A stretch of 43,598 bases of DNA, from assembly GCA_030066195.1 (NCBI GenBank), contig JASJCB010000073.1:1-43598 (forward strand), in the 5' to 3' direction. Numbering within the stretch: the first letter of the stretch is position 1; every line of letters starts with the position of its first letter. This DNA comes from Acidobacteriota bacterium. Lineage in GTDB: Bacteria > Acidobacteriota > Holophagae > Acanthopleuribacterales > Acanthopleuribacteraceae. The notes beneath the pieces were generated by a model, which searched no databases, was not told where the DNA came from, and saw only the letters and a program-made list of their open reading frames with translations. Both the position numbers and the translations under genes were made by a program. This document shows, one piece after another, positions 8,898-16,889 of the stretch.

Positions 8898-11003
8898 TCA
8901 GGGCATCAACATGGTCAGTTTGCGACTACGCTTCAGCACCTTGCCGTTCGGTTCGGTCACCACCAGTTCCAGGCGGGCGTCCTCGGCGGCCATGGGCGGC
9001 AGGTTGAGAACGCAGAGGAACCCCCGGGTTTGCATGTCTTCATCGTAGATCTTGGCGACCTGATGCGTGACCAATCTGGCCTTACCGCCCGCGTGCAGCA
9101 GGAAGCGCAGGCGCGGGTTCGTTTCCACGCCGTCTTTGCGGTAGTAGTGGAACCAGGCGCCTACCGGTTTGCTTGCGTCTACTTTCGAGATCGGCAGCGG
9201 TTTCAGTTCGATATCGTCGAAACGAAACGGGTCCTTCTTGTAGCGATTGGTGGTGGCGCGATTGGCTCGTCCCGGGATGGGTTTGTTCAGCGATTCCGCC
9301 GCCAGTAACTCCGGCTGGGCCAGGGCCAGGTCGCTGAGCCGTACCGGGAAACTGATGCGGTCGCGTACGGTTTGCGTGGCCAGGGTGAGCCTGTCCCGAG
9401 TCAGGTCGCGAGCGTAGAAGCGGATCTTGTGGGGCAGGTCGCGCACGAACAACACGTCGTAGAACGGGGCTATGGCATCGCCTTTTTCCTTGGTGAGCGT
9501 GATGTGGGTCAGGTCCAGGGGTTCGTCGACCCGGTTGAGCGCGGCGAAGGCAAGTTCGATGCCCTCGCTCTTGTCTGTACCGGCAACCACGCCGGAGACC
9601 ACGATGCGGTAGCCCGCCTCCCCGTTGCGGAAGACGCCGTGGTGCCACTCGGCCTCCAGGTCCTCCAACGCGGGCGGGCCGAACAGCAGCATGCCCTCGC
9701 GGGTGACCGTGCGAACATCCTCGGGTTGTTCCACGTAGGGCAGTCTTCCCTCGAAGTCCTTGCCGTATTTCAGCCGCAGGCCGCGCTTTGCATTCAGCTT
9801 GACGCGCACCTTACCCGGCGTGCGCGGATCGGCCCGCATATAGCCGATTTTGTAGAAGGTGCGGGTGCTTTGGTCAAAATCGTCCAGGGCCCTGTCGAAA
9901 TCGGTCCATTTGTAGATGTGGGTATAGTTGCCGCCGGTTTGCTTGGCCGCCATCTCGCCGAACGGTTTGATCACGCCCTTGACGTTCTTCTTCTGGTATT
10001 GGTAGAGCTTGGTTTCACCCCTGGTGCTGATGCCCGTACGCTCGCTGCGATCGGCCTGATCGGAGCTGCCGGGACCCGTGTCGAAATCGGAGCTTGCCGT
10101 ACCGTCGACCGTATTGGCGCGGATGGGTTCAGGCTCATTGCGCACGGCGGAGTAGAGGGTGATGTCGGCCGTGTTCAAGACGGCGCTCAGATCCTCGGCC
10201 AGTTTTTCTACCTCGGGCTTGCCGATATCGGCGTTGGGGTCGCGGTAACCGGTCCCGGTAAACAGCATCATCGAGCGCTCGCCGGGGATCTGTTCCAGGA
10301 TGCGCGCCATGCCGGTCAGGCCCAACAGTTGGCCCTTGTAGACCTCGGCGATCAGTTTGCCTTTATCGTAAAGCGCGTTATCGATCTGTTGGCCGGCCTC
10401 GTAAGTTGAAGTCAGCTCGTAGGAAGTGATCATGCCCATGAGGTTGATGTTCATGCCCATCACCTTGCGTCGGTAGGCGGCGCGCAACTTCATCCGCGCG
10501 AGTCCCTTCAACAGCGTACCCGGATCGTTGGTAAAACCGGTCAGTTGGCGCAGGCCCGCGTCATATTGCACCAGCTTGAAACGATCCTGCTCCCGCACGG
10601 AACCCGGCAGCCGGGCGCGGAGCGAGGCAACGGTGGCGTCGAATGCGGCTTGGGTCATGTTGCTGCTGTCCACGAAGACGATAACCGCGCGTCGTTCCGT
10701 AGGAGGTGCTTCCACGGTTACGTTTGGGCTCGCGTTCTCTACGATGATGGTGTCTTCCGACTGCTGCAAATCGACCTGGCGGCGTGGGGCGGGCGCCATG
10801 TCGATCTGCTCGAAATAGGTAATCTCCTGCGGTTCGCCGTTTTCGGTGACCTGGAAGTCCGCCTTGGTGAGTCCCTTGACGGGTTTGCCTTCGCGATCGG
10901 TCACGTGCACGCGCACGTTGCGCAGGATCACTTCCATGCGTTCCTGGATTTCCTGGGCGGGCACCGTCAGGGCGACGGCGAGCAGGAACCATCCGCGTAT
11001 CAT
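8898..11003 (-). CDS. Secreted VWFA-related protein (acidobacterial type)
   Basis: 701 residues from ATG at 11003, chosen because CGGAGG lies eight bases upstream; the frame is open further but that part overlaps purB. The signal peptide is MIRGWFLLAVALTVPAQ. Residues about 20-60 (VILRNVRVHVTDREGKPVKG, then LTKADFQVTENGEPQEITYF) match the opening of the VWFA-related acidobacterial domain (TIGR03436), followed by a von Willebrand A fold (about 100-330). The metal-site motif is degenerate: DSSNM in place of DxSxS. A beta-rich C-terminal region (about 380-701) has no clear family. Members are exported proteins of unknown function. The gene follows purB with a 19-base gap, so co-transcription is likely. 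Domain limits are estimated by eye. Confidence 0.85.
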   Translation of the reverse strand: MIRGWFLLAVALTVPAQEIQERMEVILRNVRVHVTDREGKPVKGLTKADFQVTENGEPQEITYFEQIDMAPAPRRQVDLQQSEDTIIVENASPNVTVEAPPTERRAVIVFVDSSNMTQAAFDATVASLRARLPGSVREQDRFKLVQYDAGLRQLTGFTNDPGTLLKGLARMKLRAAYRRKVMGMNINLMGMITSYELTSTYEAGQQIDNALYDKGKLIAEVYKGQLLGLTGMARILEQIPGERSMMLFTGTGYRDPNADIGKPEVEKLAEDLSAVLNTADITLYSAVRNEPEPIRANTVDGTASSDFDTGPGSSDQADRSERTGISTRGETKLYQYQKKNVKGVIKPFGEMAAKQTGGNYTHIYKWTDFDRALDDFDQSTRTFYKIGYMRADPRTPGKVRVKLNAKRGLRLKYGKDFEGRLPYVEQPEDVRTVTREGMLLFGPPALEDLEAEWHHGVFRNGEAGYRIVVSGVVAGTDKSEGIELAFAALNRVDEPLDLTHITLTKEKGDAIAPFYDVLFVRDLPHKIRFYARDLTRDRLTLATQTVRDRISFPVRLSDLALAQPELLAAESLNKPIPGRANRATTNRYKKDPFRFDDIELKPLPISKVDASKPVGAWFHYYRKDGVETNPRLRFLLHAGGKARLVTHQVAKIYDEDMQTRGFLCVLNLPPMAAEDARLELVVTEPNGKVLKRSRKLTMLMP

Positions 11004-11022
11004 CACAAAACCTCCGGGAGCT

Positions 11023-12456
11023 TTAGACCTTGGGCTCCGAATCCGGTTCTTCCTCGCCTTCAAACGCGGCCAGGATGGGTTCGATCTCGGCGGCAAGGAA
11101 CTCGGCAACCTGTTGTTCGGCGCGACCCGTGTAGAGGCGGGCGTCGGCCAGTTGTTCCAGGGCCTCGCGATCCAGGTGGAAGGCGCTGTCGGCGGCGATG
11201 CGGTCCAACAGGTCGTTTTGTCCGCCCTCCACTTTCACCACCTTACCGGCCTCCATACTATGCATGCGAATCAGTTCGTGAAGTTCCTGGCGGTCGCCGC
11301 CGCGTTTGACGGCTTCCATGAGGATGTTCTCGGTCATCATGAAGGGCAGTTCTTCATTGATGTGTTTCTGAATCATCTTGGGATAGACCACCAGGCCGCT
11401 CGCCACATTGTGCAGAATCAAAAGGACGGCGTCCACGGCCATGAAGGATTCGGGGATGGAAATTCGTTTGTTGGCGGAGTCGTCCAGGGTGCGCTCGAAC
11501 CACTGGGTGGCCGCGGTGAACGCGGGTGATTGGGCCGAGGTGATGACATACCGGGACAAAGCGCAGATGCGTTCCGAACGCATGGGATTGCGCTTGTAGG
11601 CCATGGCCGAGGAACCGATTTGTTTGGCGCCGAAGGGTTCTTCCACTTCCTTCAGGTTGGCCAACAGGCGCAGGTCGTGGGCGAACTTACTCGCGGACTG
11701 GGCGATGCCGGACAGGACGGAGGTCACCCGGGCGTCCACGCGGCGAGGGTAGGTCTGGCCCGTGATGTAGTTCTTTTTGAAACCCATGGCTTGGGTGACG
11801 GCTCGATCCAGGGCAATCACCTTGTCGTGATCGCCCTCGAACAGTTCCAGGAAACTGGCCTTGGTGCCGGTAGTGCCCTTGACGCCGCGGAAGCGCAATT
11901 CCTCCAACTGGTGTTGCAGGTCGGCATGATCCATGGCCAGATCTTGCAGCCACAGGGCGGCGCGCTTGCCGACCGTGGTCAACTGGGCCGGTTGGTAATG
12001 GGTGAAGCCGAGAGTGGGCATGTCGGCGTACTCGCGGGCAAAGCCGGCCAGGGCGCGCATGGCGGCCCGCAAGCGGAGACCGGTGAGCTCCAGTCCGACT
12101 TTCAACTGAACCAGGTCGGTGTTGTCGCCCACGTAAGCGCTGGTGGCCCCTAGGTGAATGATGCCGCGCGCCTTGGGACACTGTTGCCCGTAGGCATAGA
12201 CATGGCTCATGACATCGTGCCGGGTTTCCCTCTCGCGGGCGCCGGCAACCTCGTAATTAATATCGGATTGGTTGGCTTCCAACTCTTCGATCTGCTCATC
12301 GCTGATGGGCAGACCCAGGTTTTTCTCGGCGCGAGCCAACTCGATCCACAATTTGCGCCAGGTCCGGAATTTGTAATCATCGGAAAAGATATGGGCCATT
12401 TCGGGGGAACAGTAGCGTTCCACCAGCGGGTTGCGGTATTGAGTGCGTTCGGACAT
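11023..12456 (-). CDS. purB: Adenylosuccinate lyase
   Basis: 477 residues from ATG at 12456 (GAGAGGAGCGAGGCCG upstream). PurB acts twice in purine synthesis: it releases fumarate from SAICAR and from adenylosuccinate. The fumarase/aspartase-superfamily signature is present as SSAMAYKRNPMRSERICALS (about residues 285-304), with the catalytic loop serine pair and KRNP. Other conserved pieces are GATSAYVGDNTDL and the His-containing THYQPAQLTTVGKRAALW. The length and the MAYKRNPMRSE form resemble the animal-type enzyme (about 480 residues) more than the 430-residue Bacillus type. The upstream extension of the open frame (12457-12549) overlaps a dispersed repeat and is not taken as coding. Confidence 0.95.
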   Translation of the reverse strand: MSERTQYRNPLVERYCSPEMAHIFSDDYKFRTWRKLWIELARAEKNLGLPISDEQIEELEANQSDINYEVAGARERETRHDVMSHVYAYGQQCPKARGIIHLGATSAYVGDNTDLVQLKVGLELTGLRLRAAMRALAGFAREYADMPTLGFTHYQPAQLTTVGKRAALWLQDLAMDHADLQHQLEELRFRGVKGTTGTKASFLELFEGDHDKVIALDRAVTQAMGFKKNYITGQTYPRRVDARVTSVLSGIAQSASKFAHDLRLLANLKEVEEPFGAKQIGSSAMAYKRNPMRSERICALSRYVITSAQSPAFTAATQWFERTLDDSANKRISIPESFMAVDAVLLILHNVASGLVVYPKMIQKHINEELPFMMTENILMEAVKRGGDRQELHELIRMHSMEAGKVVKVEGGQNDLLDRIAADSAFHLDREALEQLADARLYTGRAEQQVAEFLAAEIEPILAAFEGEEEPDSEPKV

Positions 12457-12515
12457 CGGCCTCGCTCCTCTCTCGTCGGTTCCTGCCGGGAACCCGGCGT
12501 CGGCGAACATCCTAC

Positions 12516-12546
12516 TATGAAGAGCACGCTTTTTGTAGCGTGAATC
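12516..12546. repeat. Dispersed 31-bp repeat, copy 1
   Basis: It begins TATGAAGAGCACGCT and ends with TTGTAGCGTGAATC. It is 28/31 identical to the copy at 14939-14969. The core CACGCT...AGCGTG is a perfect inverted repeat around a 6-base loop. It lies between purB and the VWA gene, upstream of the purB ribosome site. Confidence 0.6.
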
Positions 12547-12644
12547 CATCTCGATGTAGATTGCTCAAGCCGGCACAAGGTCTCAGGCTGCAAGAACCCG
12601 TCCCTGTCTACCGCATGCATTCGGCAGGCCGGGAAATGAGACCG

Positions 12645-14789
12645 TTAATGGTGGGTCAACAGGCGGGTGCGTACCTTTCCTTCGCGGTTCAGGGTTACTT
12701 TGAGGGCATTGCGTTTGGGTTTTTCCGCGGTTTGTACTTCGATCGTGTAGAAGGCTTTTAATTCCTCGTAGATCCGCCCCATGGTTTCTTCCAGGTTGGT
12801 CACCTTCTCCAGGTTGGTATATACCGAAGCGGTTGCGTTGGACAGGGAGTGCAGCAGGTTGTTGTCCTCGCCCAGGGTGATGCTGTAGACCATGACGTCC
12901 GAATCGATCAGGCGTGACCGAACAGTCCGGTACATGGACCTGGACGTAGTATCCCGGCCGTCCGAAATCACGATGATGACTCGGGTGCCTGTTTGCTCCA
13001 GCAGGTCGTTGTGGGCCACCAGCAGACCGTCGTATAACGCGGTGGAGTTCCGTGGATCGATGCCGAAGATGGAAGCACGCAAGCTTTCGGCATCGTTACT
13101 GAATCCATGCAATCTTTTGACGATGCGGTCAAAGAGCAACAATTCCGCCCGGTCCTCCGCTTCCAAGCTGTTGAGGAAGGTGCCTATGGCGAATTGGGCG
13201 TTTTGGATGAATTCGCCCTGCATGGAGCCGCTGTTGTCCAGCAGAACGGTGATGCGCAGGGGTTTCCGGTTTTTTTCGATATTGGCCGGTTTCAGGTCCC
13301 TACCCTTGAAACGAATGCGGAAATCGTCTTTCTCCAGGTCTGTCAGCAGGTGGTTGCCCTTTTTGGCCACCGCGCGCAGCACGGTGCTGTACAGCTCCTG
13401 TTGCTCATCGACATGAAACACATTCAGGTCGATGCTCGCGGAACTGTAGGTCTTGTTGAAATACCAGGCGGTAACGGTCAGCCTGGTCCTGTCCTGGAGT
13501 CCGAGCGTACTGAAGCGGGTTTCCGGCGGCACCGCATCCAATTCGGCAAAAACTTTTCCGTCCAAGGCGCATTCGATGCGCAGGGGCTCGGTGGGTGCGC
13601 CTTCAATGGCGAAGCGCAGCAAATTGACATTGGTCACCGTGTCGTCGTCCTTGGGTGACAGGAAACGGATATCGATCTTCGGATCGAGCGTGAATGTGTC
13701 CCGAATTGCCAGCAGTTCCTCTTTGCGCTTTTTGTACCTTGCCGCCACCTCTTTGGTGAAGGGGAAATACAGGATGGGGCTGTATCGATTGGTTAGGGCC
13801 AGGGCTTTATCGTGCCGGTTCAGTTGTTCATATCCGATGATCAGCATGGCCAGGGCTTCCCCGTCGCCGGGAACCAACTCCAGGTAGGTCTTCAACAAGG
13901 CCATGGATTCCCGAACATCTTCAGGTAAACGGTATTTCCAGGCCACAAACTTTCGCAAGACACTCGCCAGGTAGTTCTGGTAGGGCGACGATTGAAATTT
14001 CAACCTGTCGGCGTCCTGCCGGAACATGCAATAGGCCGAACCCAGAGGATGCAGATGGATCATATCGCCGCTCCACCCGCCGGCGGCTCTTTGCCTCAGT
14101 TTTTGGGCGGGAGGCGGATGGTTCCAAAGTTCCCAGTGGGCATCTTCAAGGCGCGCTTCGCCGCTGAGCGGTTCATTGACCCGGGCCCGCCTGATCGACG
14201 TGTCCGGTAGGACAATGGGGCCGCTTTTCCTTCGTTTGAAGACCGGAGGGGCTTTCAACTTCACCCAGTAGAGTTGAATGACGAATTCCTCATCCGCGGG
14301 GGCAACCAGGGCCGGCGGCCCCCCGGGCATGGGCAGGGCGTTCAAAAAATCAGGAACCGCCTGGCCCGAAGCAAGGGCCTCGCGGTCGAAACGGCGGTAT
14401 TGGCCGCCCTTCCGGGACTTCGATTTGATGGCTTCGCCCCAATACATGTGCAGGGCCTTCTTGTCCCGTTTCACCAAAACATCCACTTCATTGAAACTCA
14501 GCCACTCACCGCGAAGGTTTTCTACCACGTAAGTGAAGCGAAAAGCCTGCTTGGGCATGGTCTGTTCCCACTTAATAAAGTTGAAATGGTTGAACATATG
14601 ACCCCTGGCCTTTTCGAGCAGGCTATGGCGATGAAAGTAATCGCCCAGTATGCCGTCGGGACCCAGCATCCGGCTTTGGGGGGTCACCCAAATCAGGTTA
14701 TCGCTGTAGCGCAGGTCCAGGTCGTAATAATAATGAAAAAGGGTGGGCCCCGTTTGAGTCAAAAGAAAAGCACAGAACAAAACCGTCAA
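12645..14789 (-). CDS. Exported von Willebrand A domain protein
   Basis: 714 residues from a TTG start at 14789; TGGGAG sits six bases upstream and no in-frame ATG is better placed. The N-terminus MTVLFCAFLLTQTGP is a short signal peptide. Residues about 20-470 are a mixed region of unknown family, with a helical, TPR-like part around 285-340. From about residue 465 the chain matches the VWFA-related type: LYSTVLRAVAKKGNHLLTDL, then the metal-site motif DNSGSM in ITVLLDNSGSM, the conserved Thr region in DPRNSTALYDGL, and VIIVISDGRD. All three metal-site elements look intact, unlike in the VWFA protein at 8898-11003. It is probably a periplasmic or surface adhesion or scaffold protein; the partner is unknown. 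The 188-base gap to purB holds the dispersed repeat. Confidence 0.8.
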   Translation of the reverse strand: MTVLFCAFLLTQTGPTLFHYYYDLDLRYSDNLIWVTPQSRMLGPDGILGDYFHRHSLLEKARGHMFNHFNFIKWEQTMPKQAFRFTYVVENLRGEWLSFNEVDVLVKRDKKALHMYWGEAIKSKSRKGGQYRRFDREALASGQAVPDFLNALPMPGGPPALVAPADEEFVIQLYWVKLKAPPVFKRRKSGPIVLPDTSIRRARVNEPLSGEARLEDAHWELWNHPPPAQKLRQRAAGGWSGDMIHLHPLGSAYCMFRQDADRLKFQSSPYQNYLASVLRKFVAWKYRLPEDVRESMALLKTYLELVPGDGEALAMLIIGYEQLNRHDKALALTNRYSPILYFPFTKEVAARYKKRKEELLAIRDTFTLDPKIDIRFLSPKDDDTVTNVNLLRFAIEGAPTEPLRIECALDGKVFAELDAVPPETRFSTLGLQDRTRLTVTAWYFNKTYSSASIDLNVFHVDEQQELYSTVLRAVAKKGNHLLTDLEKDDFRIRFKGRDLKPANIEKNRKPLRITVLLDNSGSMQGEFIQNAQFAIGTFLNSLEAEDRAELLLFDRIVKRLHGFSNDAESLRASIFGIDPRNSTALYDGLLVAHNDLLEQTGTRVIIVISDGRDTTSRSMYRTVRSRLIDSDVMVYSITLGEDNNLLHSLSNATASVYTNLEKVTNLEETMGRIYEELKAFYTIEVQTAEKPKRNALKVTLNREGKVRTRLLTHH

Positions 14790-15112
14790 GAAAATCTCCC
14801 AGATGTATGCATCATAGTCAAGTAGCGTCGCAATCGATCACTCGGCTGTTTGGAAGCAAGCACCATGCCGCGGATTTCGTGCGGAAAATGGAAGCGGGCC
14901 GCTATCGGTAGAGGACAGTTCGCGCCTTTTGAGGACGATATGAAGAACACGCTTGTTGTAGCGCGAATCGTCTCGCATGGTTGGTCTGTGGACGCCCGTC
15001 CCGGGTTAAGGTTCAGGCGGAAAAGGCTGCCGGCTGCCCGCGATGATCACTCGCCCGGCAGGGCAAGCCGGTCAGGCACATCGGCGTTTCCTCTTATTCT
15101 TTCCTGGACAAG
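14790..15112. other. Non-coding stretch left of the 42-bp array
   Basis: About 320 bases with the second dispersed-repeat copy (14939-14969) and no convincing gene. The rightward frame 14850-15257 runs on into the decayed array, has no ribosome site and ends at an internal stop, so it is not called. It should include the promoter of the leftward VWA gene, which I cannot place. Confidence 0.4.
14939..14969. repeat. Dispersed 31-bp repeat, copy 2
   Basis: It begins TATGAAGAACACGCT and ends with TTGTAGCGCGAATC. It differs from copy 1 at three of 31 positions. The inverted-repeat core is kept, with one changed base in the right arm. Confidence 0.6.
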
Positions 15113-15658
15113 GTTCGCACTCTCCGTACAAGGGCGTTTTCTCGCTCTAGGAAGCCGGGGTCCTTGTCGGCAACCGTCTATTTCACGCGAAAGAAGGATA
15201 TCGCCCCCGGGACATCCATGTTTCGGGATTCGAAGAAGGCCGGCCCCGTCCAAATAACAACCTATCCTGAGTGGAACAATCATGGACCCGTCCCGACATC
15301 GATATATTCTGATCAAAACCTCGATAGACCCCGGTGCACATCGGCATAAATGCATTTCCCCTGGGTTGGCGGACCGGGGACAACTGTCTCAGAGGCTCGA
15401 AAAGGGTATATCGGGGGGGGACGATCGACCTTCCTTGGAGAATCCGCGGTTATCAGGCCCACGCCGGAGACCTTCCAAATCAAAAATGACCTGGTCCGGG
15501 AGGAGCAATCAATGTTCGGGGGTGAAATCGTCGATGTCCGAGCGGGTACATCCTTCTTCCGGATGGAATATCTCGATGGACGCGAGGGTCAATGCTTCTC
15601 TTCGCCGGAATATGTCGATGAGCACCGGGGTCGATAGACATATTCAGGGCAAAAGCCA
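15113..15658. repeat. Degenerate 42-bp tandem array, about 13 units
   Basis: Cutting the plus strand every 42 bases so that units start at 15533, 15575 and 15617 gives three clear units. They open GATGTCCGAGCGGGT, GATGGACGCGAGGGT and GATGAGCACCGGGGT. The first two end in GGAATATCTC and GGAATATGTC. Stepping back by 42 finds weaker units at 15491, 15449, 15407, 15365, 15323, 15281, 15239, 15197, 15155 and 15113. The first half is close to a palindrome (GAT..nC.CCGG.G...ATC), so the array reads similarly on both strands. Since 42 is a multiple of three, long open frames with a 14-residue period appear on both strands (e.g. 15282-15749 +, 15480-15851 -), but none has a ribosome site. Confidence 0.6.
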
Positions 15659-15759
15659 CACACAAGTGTCTGCTAATTGTTGCTTTATAGCGATACGTCA
15701 CACGAAACCCCACAAATCTGCTACATGCAGAGCCTGGCATTTTATGTGACCACACATAA

Positions 15760-15912
15760 ACAATCCTCACACAAATTGACAACTTATTCCGCTTAAGGGC
15801 CGGCAGAGTTCCAAGAAAAATTGGGGCGGGTCTGCTGGAAGGCATAGACACCCAACTCCAAGCCGCATTGGATCTATTGCGGAGAATTTTGGAAGCAAAG
15901 GCCGATAAATGA
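15760..15912 (+). pseudogene. Possible C-terminal coding remnant
   Basis: A 50-codon open stretch between a TAA (15757) and a TGA (15910-15912) with no start codon or ribosome site. Its last part reads GAGLLEGIDTQLQAALDLLR followed by RILEAKADK, an amphipathic helix with protein-like composition. It may be the 3' end of a gene whose body has been lost. The family is not recognised and it may be a chance frame. Confidence 0.25.
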
Positions 15913-15914
15913 GT

Positions 15915-15947
15915 AGCCCCTTAACCAAACCCGGTTTCTGATTTTCC
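15915..15947. repeat. Direct repeat, left copy, flanking the kinase/C1 peptidase block
   Basis: It starts AGCCCCTTAACCAAACC and ends CTGATTTTCC. It is about 29/33 identical, in the same orientation, to 24357-24388. The two copies lie just outside the 16124-24147 gene block. Confidence 0.5.
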
Positions 15948-15993
15948 CTGATTTTCGTTGGGCAGGCTGATCGACCACCCTGTCGGCACTCGA

Positions 15994-16018
15994 GAAGGGC
16001 CTTATGAGAAAGCCCTTC
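15994..16018. repeat. Inverted repeat hairpin
   Basis: GAAGGGC (15994-16000) / GCCCTTC (16012-16018) with an 11-base loop, downstream of the leftward operon that ends at 16124. There is no T-run, so it is not a standard terminator. Confidence 0.4.
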
Positions 16019-16082
16019 CTGAGTTCTTGAGTGGAAGTGATTGTGTTTTTATAATTTGGGATTGTGAATCATTTATGCCGAG

Positions 16083-16104
16083 ATGAAAATGTGCCCATTT
16101 TCAT
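16083..16104. repeat. Inverted repeat hairpin after substrate-like gene 2
   Basis: A perfect 9-bp stem ATGAAAATG (16083-16091) / CATTTTCAT (16096-16104) with a 4-base loop, 20 bases past the stop codon of the gene at 16124. It could end or protect the 3' end of the operon transcript. No T-tract follows on the minus strand. Confidence 0.45.
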
Positions 16105-16123
16105 TAATGTGTGTTGGGGGACC

Positions 16124-16762
16124 TCAGGCTACGGGTAAATCTTTTTTCGTTTCCCGAACAAGGTGCCCTTCGGGTACCAGTTGGTTGTGTTCATCATGGA
16201 AATAGTCCCCCGAATGGGTATGACCCATATCGCAAAGATTGTTCCTTCCCCTCGGGGGAGGCGGCTCCCATTCGTCATCGATATTCTCGAACGCGGCGGG
16301 AACACCCCGGAGTCCCAGGGCCCTTTGGAGACGATTCTTCTCGCCCTGGTCGGTTACCAGGCCCAGGAAGTTTCCGTTTTTGACTTCATCCACAAATCCC
16401 TCGTCCATACAAAACAGACCCAAAGCCGCAAAGAACTCATCCGAATAATTTGCTCCCGTCTCCCGATCTGGTGCAAAGTGATCCTGTACGACGCGAAATT
16501 GATTGGTAAGTCCACCCGTTCCATCGTGAAATTTTTCGAGCATCGCTTGAATCGTTCCCAGCTCGCGGCGCCCCAAGAAAATATTGATACCGGCGAGAAC
16601 ATTACCATTGCGAAATTTCTCAAGTAATTCGCGGCGATTAAGAAAGAAGGTACGACCGTGAGGCCGGGAATTCCTGCGCTTGTCTATAATGTCCTGGTAT
16701 AAGACAGGATCGTAAAGAGAGCGTCCCATAATTTCATAAAACGGAGATAGTTTGATTGTCAT
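16124..16762 (-). CDS. NHLP/RiPP-precursor-like protein 2 (W-E-P-P-P-P tail)
   Basis: 212 residues from ATG at 16762; GGAGGG lies five bases upstream, and the ATG just before it is nearly as good. No signal peptide. It has two short helical modules: IMGRSLYDPVLYQDIIDKRR near the N-terminus and ALGLFCMDEGFVDEVKNGNF around residues 113-132. The pattern [LM]-G-x-x-x-x-D-x-x-[FLY] resembles leader domains of the nitrile-hydratase-like (Os1348/NHLP) kind. Then comes IDDEWEPPPPRGR (from about residue 161) and a polar, His/Asp-rich tail (NNLCDMGHTHSGDYFHDEHN). It is a paralogue of the gene at 19573-20211: same 212-residue length, same two modules, same WEPPxP junction. The C1 peptidase gene lies between the two. 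I infer a processed precursor or protease substrate; a structural role is possible. Confidence 0.65.
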   Translation of the reverse strand: MTIKLSPFYEIMGRSLYDPVLYQDIIDKRRNSRPHGRTFFLNRRELLEKFRNGNVLAGINIFLGRRELGTIQAMLEKFHDGTGGLTNQFRVVQDHFAPDRETGANYSDEFFAALGLFCMDEGFVDEVKNGNFLGLVTDQGEKNRLQRALGLRGVPAAFENIDDEWEPPPPRGRNNLCDMGHTHSGDYFHDEHNQLVPEGHLVRETKKDLPVA

Positions 16763-16803
16763 CATTCCCTCCATGATGATAGTTAATCTGGTTGGTGGTT
16801 TAT

Positions 16804-16864
16804 TTGAATCGCTTCGGCGATTCAAGTGGGTGTATTCAAGCCGGCCGCCGGAGGCCCGGCGGCC
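16804..16864. repeat. Two tandem strong hairpins before substrate-like gene 2
   Basis: Hairpin A: TTGAATCGC (16804-16812), loop TTCG, GCGATTCAA (16817-16825). Hairpin B: GGCCGCCGG (16843-16851), loop AGGC, CCGGCGGCC (16856-16864). Both have perfect 9-bp stems with four-base loops (CGAA and GCCT on the minus strand). They fill the 127-base gap between the lipoprotein gene and substrate-like gene 2. Neither is followed by a T-run, so RNA processing or stability control is more likely than full termination. Confidence 0.6.
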
Positions 16865-16889
16865 AGGCTGTTAATAAAAGACAAGATAC

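Noticed and set aside
9372..10409. 345-codon rightward open frame
   Set aside because: Antisense shadow of the VWFA gene; the VWFA frame has signal peptide, ribosome site and domain match.
12457..12549. 31-residue N-terminal extension of PurB
   Set aside because: Overlaps the dispersed repeat; a good ribosome site is present at the internal ATG 12456.
15113..15658. CRISPR array
   Set aside because: Units are contiguous and divergent, with no constant repeat separated by unique spacers, and no cas genes are nearby.
15282..15749. 155-codon frame with a 14-residue period as a repeat-protein gene
   Set aside because: Period comes from the 42-bp array; similar frames exist on the opposite strand, there is no ribosome site, and an in-frame stop at 15255 separates it from the rest of the array.
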